A program made the position numbers and the translations under genes. Source: Bacteroidota bacterium (GTDB lineage: Bacteria > Bacteroidota > Bacteroidia > Chitinophagales > Chitinophagaceae). Taken from it: 64,000 nucleotides of DNA. Under the pieces are notes generated by a model. It was not told where the DNA came from. It ran no database searches and worked only from the letters and a program-made list of their open reading frames with translations. Below, piece by piece: positions 59,833-64,000 of the stretch (positions are counted from its first letter, which is position 1; every line of letters starts with the position of its first letter). The stretch covers positions 1-64,000 of the forward strand of contig JAFDXE010000025.1 of assembly GCA_018268085.1 (NCBI GenBank), given 5' to 3'.

Positions 59833-62451
59833 ATGAAAAACATGTTTACATTGGTTTTGGCATTGTTCGGTTTAATGCTTACCGGCTTCTCACAAATTAC
59901 AACTTCTCCTCTCGGGGGAAACTGGAGTGATCCGCTTACCTGGAATGGGAATATTGTTCCCACCGCTACAGATGATGTTGTGATAACAGACGGGGCCATC
60001 GTTATCATCGACCAGGATGTAACGATTAATAATCTTACGGTAGGTGAAGGGGTTTCAGGAATCCTGGAATTTGAATCACTGAATGCAAGAACATTTACTG
60101 TAAGTGGAAACACAAGTATCAATGACGGAGCGATCCTGCGTTCTTCCATCTCCGGAACAGTAACCACACATATATTTTCCACGCAGGGAAATATTGTCAA
60201 CAACGGAACTATCGATTTCAGCACAAACGGAAATACCGCCGGTGCAGATATTTTATTCACGGGCGCTTCAAATACAAGCCTGAGTGGAAACGGAATTGAA
60301 ACAGATATTTATACCATTACTGTAGATAAAGGATCAGATGCAACTTCAGTTGTGGAAATCAGCCCTGCTAACTTCAGTTTTCGGGGCAGCACCAGCACGC
60401 CGGGGTTTGTACAATCCTTCCTAACCATCATCAACGGAACTTTTGAAATCTCCGGAACCTTTACCATGGACAATGGCGTGTTTACCGGAACCGGCGCCTA
60501 CACCGTTCCTCCAACCGGCGGCTTCTGGTTAAACAATCCAAATTTTACAGTTAATGCAAGAGCAGGTACAGCAGAGATAGAAGGATTGCTGAGGGTAGAT
60601 GCAGGTGTGTTAAACATCGGAACCAGTACAACGCACAGGCTCGGCTACACAACAGGAACGGTGATCATTATCAATGGAGGAGAGATCAATGTATCGAGCA
60701 GGATGACCGCTTCCAATACGTTTGGGGTGAACTATACACAAACAGGCGGCGTAATTACGCTGGCAATAGTGGGCAATCCAAGTGCAACCAGGGCCAGCTT
60801 CGATATACAGGACCAAAGCGATAACGCCTCTTTCACTATGAGTGGCGGAACCATCGTTCTGCAAAACGCAAGTGTTGGCTCGGGTAACCTCGATTATTTT
60901 GTACAGGCCGAAAATATAAACATCACCGGCGGCACACTTCAGATTGGCAATGCCGCTTCCGGTACAGCACAAACATTTTATTTATCAGGCAATGCTCCTT
61001 CAGTTGTAATTGATAATACGGTTGGCGGTCATACAGCAAGACTCTTAAACGACCTCAACGTTTTTGGAAATACGATCATCAACACCGGCACAAGTTTATA
61101 CCTGGATGATCTTACTACTCCTAGAATACTTACCCAAATCGGGGCAGATTTCATCAACAACGGAACCCTTGACGCAAATTTCACCGGAAGTAAATTATCT
61201 TTTTCAGGAACAGCAGCACAAACCTATTCAGGCGATGGAGCGATCACAGGTGCAATTGATAGCCTGGAAATAAATAATGCAGCCGGACTATCCATCAATA
61301 ATATTGTTCCATCTGATATCGCTACATTAAATCTTTCCATGTTAAATGGCGATGTTACTACGGGTGTGAGTGTACTTACAATTGGTACCGGCATTGCCAC
61401 ACCGGGAACATTGAATTATGTTTCCGGAACGGTGGTTGGTAAATTAAAAAGATGGTATGATGCAGCAACAGGCGGCAAAGATTTTCCGGTTGGTATTGCC
61501 GGCACAACACGTAATGCAAACATAGATTTTACAACAGCTCCTGCAACAGGCGGCACACTAACGGCATCATGGAACGCTGCGTACGGAGGAACCAACGGAT
61601 TGCCGCTTACAGAAGCCGGTTACCCGGATATAACAGATGTTGCATCTGATGGATTCTGGACGGTTACCGCAGGAGACGGACTTACCGGTGGTGATTATAC
61701 CGGAACATTTACAGCAACCAATGTTATTACTGTTACAGATTATACACAACTGGTACTTGTAAAAAGAACAGACGGGGCTTCACCCTGGGTATTAGATGGA
61801 ATACATATTCCTACAACAGGTTCAAATGCTGCACCTGTTTTATCGAGATCAGGGATGACGGGATTTTCTGATTTTGCCATTGGCGGAAGTATTACTTCCC
61901 TTCCCATCAGCATCGAATACCTTAAAGGCATTAAAACAACAAACGGCAATGCCCTCAACTGGAAAGTGAATTGTTATAGCTCACCGACTGCAACAATGGA
62001 GCTCGAACACAGCAGTAATGCCCGGAACTTTACAGCCATCAATACTATAACGGCAACTGCTGTACGCTGTTTGCAGGCATTCGACTACACCGATCCTTCA
62101 CCGGCTGCAGGCACAAATTACTATCGCATAAAACTTACCGATGCAGATGGTAAATTCAACTACAGCAATACCATCGCTTTACTCAACAAAGACAATGGAT
62201 TCTCTATTGCAGGTATTGCTCCAAACCCGGTTACGGATATTGCAACGGTTAGTATCGCCAGTGCAAAAGCAGGCATACTGAACATCATGATCACTGATGT
62301 AAGTGGTAAAAAAGTATTGAATCAGAAAATAAGCCTCGTTGCCGGAAGCAACCAGTTGCCTTTACGGTTATCGCATCTGGCTGCCGGAACTTACCAGCTT
62401 ACGGCAATCAGTGGAGAAGGAACACAAACGCTTCAGCTTATCAAAAACTAG
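59833..62451 (+). CDS. Large secreted beta-helix-type protein with T9SS sorting domain
   Basis: Protein of 872 residues with a signal peptide (MFTLVLALFGLMLTGFS). The N-terminus GNWSDPLTWNGNIVPTATDDVVI, VTINNLTVGEG is the usual start of Bacteroidota surface proteins with a G8-like/beta-helix body rich in Gly, Thr, Asn and Ser turns. The last 85 residues (GIAPNPVTDIATVSI, ITDVSGKKVLNQKI, AAGTYQLTAISGEG) form a type A T9SS C-terminal sorting domain. It is therefore exported by type IX secretion and anchored or released. Binding target unknown. Confidence 0.87.
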   Translation: MKNMFTLVLALFGLMLTGFSQITTSPLGGNWSDPLTWNGNIVPTATDDVVITDGAIVIIDQDVTINNLTVGEGVSGILEFESLNARTFTVSGNTSINDGAILRSSISGTVTTHIFSTQGNIVNNGTIDFSTNGNTAGADILFTGASNTSLSGNGIETDIYTITVDKGSDATSVVEISPANFSFRGSTSTPGFVQSFLTIINGTFEISGTFTMDNGVFTGTGAYTVPPTGGFWLNNPNFTVNARAGTAEIEGLLRVDAGVLNIGTSTTHRLGYTTGTVIIINGGEINVSSRMTASNTFGVNYTQTGGVITLAIVGNPSATRASFDIQDQSDNASFTMSGGTIVLQNASVGSGNLDYFVQAENINITGGTLQIGNAASGTAQTFYLSGNAPSVVIDNTVGGHTARLLNDLNVFGNTIINTGTSLYLDDLTTPRILTQIGADFINNGTLDANFTGSKLSFSGTAAQTYSGDGAITGAIDSLEINNAAGLSINNIVPSDIATLNLSMLNGDVTTGVSVLTIGTGIATPGTLNYVSGTVVGKLKRWYDAATGGKDFPVGIAGTTRNANIDFTTAPATGGTLTASWNAAYGGTNGLPLTEAGYPDITDVASDGFWTVTAGDGLTGGDYTGTFTATNVITVTDYTQLVLVKRTDGASPWVLDGIHIPTTGSNAAPVLSRSGMTGFSDFAIGGSITSLPISIEYLKGIKTTNGNALNWKVNCYSSPTATMELEHSSNARNFTAINTITATAVRCLQAFDYTDPSPAAGTNYYRIKLTDADGKFNYSNTIALLNKDNGFSIAGIAPNPVTDIATVSIASAKAGILNIMITDVSGKKVLNQKISLVAGSNQLPLRLSHLAAGTYQLTAISGEGTQTLQLIKN

Positions 62452-62475
62452 TATCGTAAACATAGCTTAAAAAAA

Positions 62476-62505
62476 ATGCTGCCTTTAAAAAGCAGCATTT
62501 TTTTT
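62476..62505. terminator. Bidirectional Rho-independent terminator
   Basis: ATGCTGC-CTTTAAAAA-GCAGCAT flanked by AAAAAA on the left and TTTTTT on the right; it can end transcription of the T9SS gene and of the minus-strand genes from the right. Confidence 0.8.
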
Positions 62506-62523
62506 ATTTAAAATTTTCAGTTG

Positions 62524-62655
62524 TCAATGGTGTGCTGAAATAGCTTTCATCATCGTTTCTGCATTGCGAATGGTTGTATCATCACTCCTGGAAACCGATT
62601 TTGAAAAGAGCAGGTAAAAGAATATCCGTGAGCAATAGGGATCACCGGTAGCCAA
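62524..62655 (-). CDS. Possible small ORF or gene relic
   Basis: A 43-codon frame from a TTG reads ATGDPYCSRIFFYLLF, SKSVSRSDDTTIRNAETM, ending SAHH just before the terminator. The composition looks coding, but there is no ATG and no family match. It could be a small peptide or the tail of a lost gene. Confidence 0.2.
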   Translation of the reverse strand: MATGDPYCSRIFFYLLFSKSVSRSDDTTIRNAETMMKAISAHH

Positions 62656-62661
62656 AAAAGT

Positions 62662-63021
62662 TTATGCGGTCATCTTCTTAATAATGAACCAGGCGATCAC
62701 AGCAAGCGCCAGCAACACAATAATGCTGATATAATTCCAATATTGGGGAAGAATTCCTTTTTTATTCCTGCGTTGCTTGTTTTTATGAATTTGTTTTTTG
62801 AGGTCGGCATTTAATTCCTGCACATACGATGGAATTGCTTTTTTATTTTTTACTTCCTGCAATCCTTCCATGGCATCACTCATAAATGCATCATTATTCA
62901 TTTGCTTTTCCAGTTCATGCTGTTCGGCATCTGATAAATGATCATTCAGGTATTGTAACAGTTTTTCCTGTTCAATATCCTTGTTGAGGTTCGACAATAT
63001 GTTTTTCAATTCATCACTCAT
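62662..63021 (-). CDS. Putative anti-sigma factor
   Basis: The ATG at 63021 gives 119 residues (MSDELKNILSNLN). The cytoplasmic part is helical and acidic (QEKLLQYLNDHLSDAEQHELEKQM), followed by a basic linker (KKQIHKNKQRRNKKG) and one C-terminal membrane helix (YISIIVLLALAVIAWFII). It overlaps the ECF sigma gene by 8 bp, so it is translationally coupled and is probably its membrane-bound anti-sigma factor. It is shorter than FecR-like anti-sigma factors. Confidence 0.75.
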   Translation of the reverse strand: MSDELKNILSNLNKDIEQEKLLQYLNDHLSDAEQHELEKQMNNDAFMSDAMEGLQEVKNKKAIPSYVQELNADLKKQIHKNKQRRNKKGILPQYWNYISIIVLLALAVIAWFIIKKMTA

Positions 63022-63583
63022 CCTGCTGTAATCTTTCAAGTTGAATTTTGAGGTTACGTTTGCCGTTCTGTATATGGCTCTTAACCTGTAATAATGAAAA
63101 ACCGGTTTCTTCTGCTACCTGCTGATAACTTTTCTTTTGAAGATAAAACAAAGTTACACAAAGCTGTTGCTCTTTGTTTAATTTAAGTAAAGCCACAGAT
63201 AACAATTCAAGCGTATGATCTTTTTCTTTGGCTTTTGTAATCTCAGTTGAATCAGCGGTGGCGGCTATTGTATGTTCATTGAGTTCCTGTGTGTACTTTC
63301 CTTTGTCTCTCAGTTTCATTAAACAATGATTCTTTGCCACCATGTACAACCAGGTTTTGAAATATTCAACTTTGTACTTGCGCAATTCTCCGATCACTTT
63401 TAAGAACACCTGTTGCACGGCATCTTTTGCTTCTTCTTCGTTTTTGAGGTATTTCATGCATACGCCAAACAGCAACATGGTGTACCTTTCCAGGAGTACA
63501 CCCAGCCATTCATTGTTGCCATCAGCATAAAACTTTTGCAACAATGCAGTATCGTTTGTATCGTTATAATTGCGCAGCGACAA
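63014..63583 (-). CDS. ECF-family RNA polymerase sigma factor
   Basis: Protein of 189 residues. Region 2 includes LFGVCMKYLKNEEEAKDAVQQVFLKVIGEL and FKTWLYMVAKNHCLMKLRD; region 4 has LNKEQQLCVTLFYLQKKSYQQVAEETGFSLLQVKSHIQNGKRNLK with its helix-turn-helix. It directs core polymerase to a small regulon in response to an envelope or stress signal. The regulon cannot be told from the window. Confidence 0.92.
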   Translation of the reverse strand: MSLRNYNDTNDTALLQKFYADGNNEWLGVLLERYTMLLFGVCMKYLKNEEEAKDAVQQVFLKVIGELRKYKVEYFKTWLYMVAKNHCLMKLRDKGKYTQELNEHTIAATADSTEITKAKEKDHTLELLSVALLKLNKEQQLCVTLFYLQKKSYQQVAEETGFSLLQVKSHIQNGKRNLKIQLERLQQDE

Positions 63584-63672
63584 AACGGGAGTGAGTTTTA
63601 GCTTTCAGTACTAAGATGTAGAAACCTTCCGATTTCCATAAAGAAGGTAAAGAGAGAGCGATGCAATTGCAC

Positions 63673-64000
63673 CTAATTGATTTTCTCCGTGTTTTCAACC
63701 CGGCTTGTACTTCCTGCCTTTTTATCGAGGAACAGCATCTTTACAGCTATTACGATCATGAGCATAGCAAATATTTTTTTTACTGTTTCCTGTGGCAGGC
63801 TTAAAGCGATTTTGCTGCCGAAATAACTTCCGAAGAAAAATGCAGCAGATATGATGAGCACAACCCGAACATCAATGTATCCCTGTTTATAAAATTGCAG
63901 CACACCCAATAAACCAATGGGCAATAGCAAAATGCCCAACGAAGTTCCCTGTGCCATTTTTTGTGAGAAGCCAAGAATATAGATCAATGCCGGTACAATG
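63673..64000 (-). CDS. TauE/SafE (sulfite exporter) family permease, 5' partial
   Basis: The frame is open to the window end, so the N-terminus is beyond it; 109 residues are seen. ALIYILGFSQKMAQGTSLGILLLPIGLLG is typical of the TauE/SafE (DUF81) repeat and three further membrane helices follow (VVLIISAAFFFGSYFG, FAMLMIVIAVKMLFL). The family moves sulfite, sulfoacetate or other anions across the inner membrane. The substrate is unknown. Confidence 0.88.
   Translation of the reverse strand, partial: IVPALIYILGFSQKMAQGTSLGILLLPIGLLGVLQFYKQGYIDVRVVLIISAAFFFGSYFGSKIALSLPQETVKKIFAMLMIVIAVKMLFLDKKAGSTSRVENTEKIN

Overview
The window looks like a chromosomal segment of a low-GC member of the Bacteroidota, most like the Chitinophagaceae. 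The support is a type IX secretion (T9SS) C-terminal sorting domain, a TonB-dependent receptor behind a TPP riboswitch, promoters of the TTTG-N20-TAnnTTTG type, and many families common in Bacteroidota (DUF2807, DUF1801, DUF4256, DUF5829-like, CPBP, ExbD). No phage, insertion sequence or CRISPR array was seen.

Region 1 (1-4019) is a type I secretion operon: the end of an ABC exporter with an unusual, degenerate ATPase domain, an HlyD-type adaptor and a TolC-type outer-membrane channel.

Region 2 (4.1-15.35 kb, reappearing at 23.3-25.45 kb) is the most interesting part. Unrelated, mostly single-gene units (membrane and secreted unknowns, a RibD-C reductase, two GNATs, a methyltransferase, DUF1801, a ParDE toxin-antitoxin) are separated by copies of a 230-280 bp repeat. 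Each repeat starts ...YAAC and ends GTT.... The few bases just upstream of each gene (after GTT) are complementary to those just downstream of the same gene (before AAC). This is the end logic of integron gene cassettes and attC sites, but the repeats are longer than usual attC sites, carry a covarying internal stem with a conserved loop, and no integrase lies in the window. A DEAD-box helicase, a cold-shock gene and a broken DASS transporter are embedded in the array.

Region 3 (15.6-23.3 kb) sits between the two cassette blocks. It is a respiratory and nitrosative-stress cluster: an Fe-S Rrf2 regulator with two matching palindromic operators, a cbb3-like oxidase (CcoN plus a fused CcoO/CcoP dihaem cytochrome), a hemerythrin fusion protein, NDH-2, two small membrane proteins, a group III truncated hemoglobin, DUF488, a 2Fe-2S ferredoxin, and two decayed genes.

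Region 4 (25.5-44.7 kb) holds small accessory and stress genes: hydrolases, ClbS/DfsB, a thioredoxin, three DUF1801 genes, secreted unknowns, a lone ExbD, CPBP, DinB, LysE, M23 peptidase and methyltransferases. It ends in an unusual 17-unit 11-bp tandem repeat.

Region 5 (45-64 kb) is more housekeeping in character: HtrA, acyl-CoA reductase with a divergent ferredoxin, Ddl-PASTA-rhodanese, a riboswitch-controlled TonB receptor, tandem DUF2807 proteins, an initiator tRNA with a promoter placed at its first base, Era, Der, a LEA-like lipoprotein, a T9SS cargo protein, an ECF sigma/anti-sigma pair and a TauE-type permease cut by the window edge.
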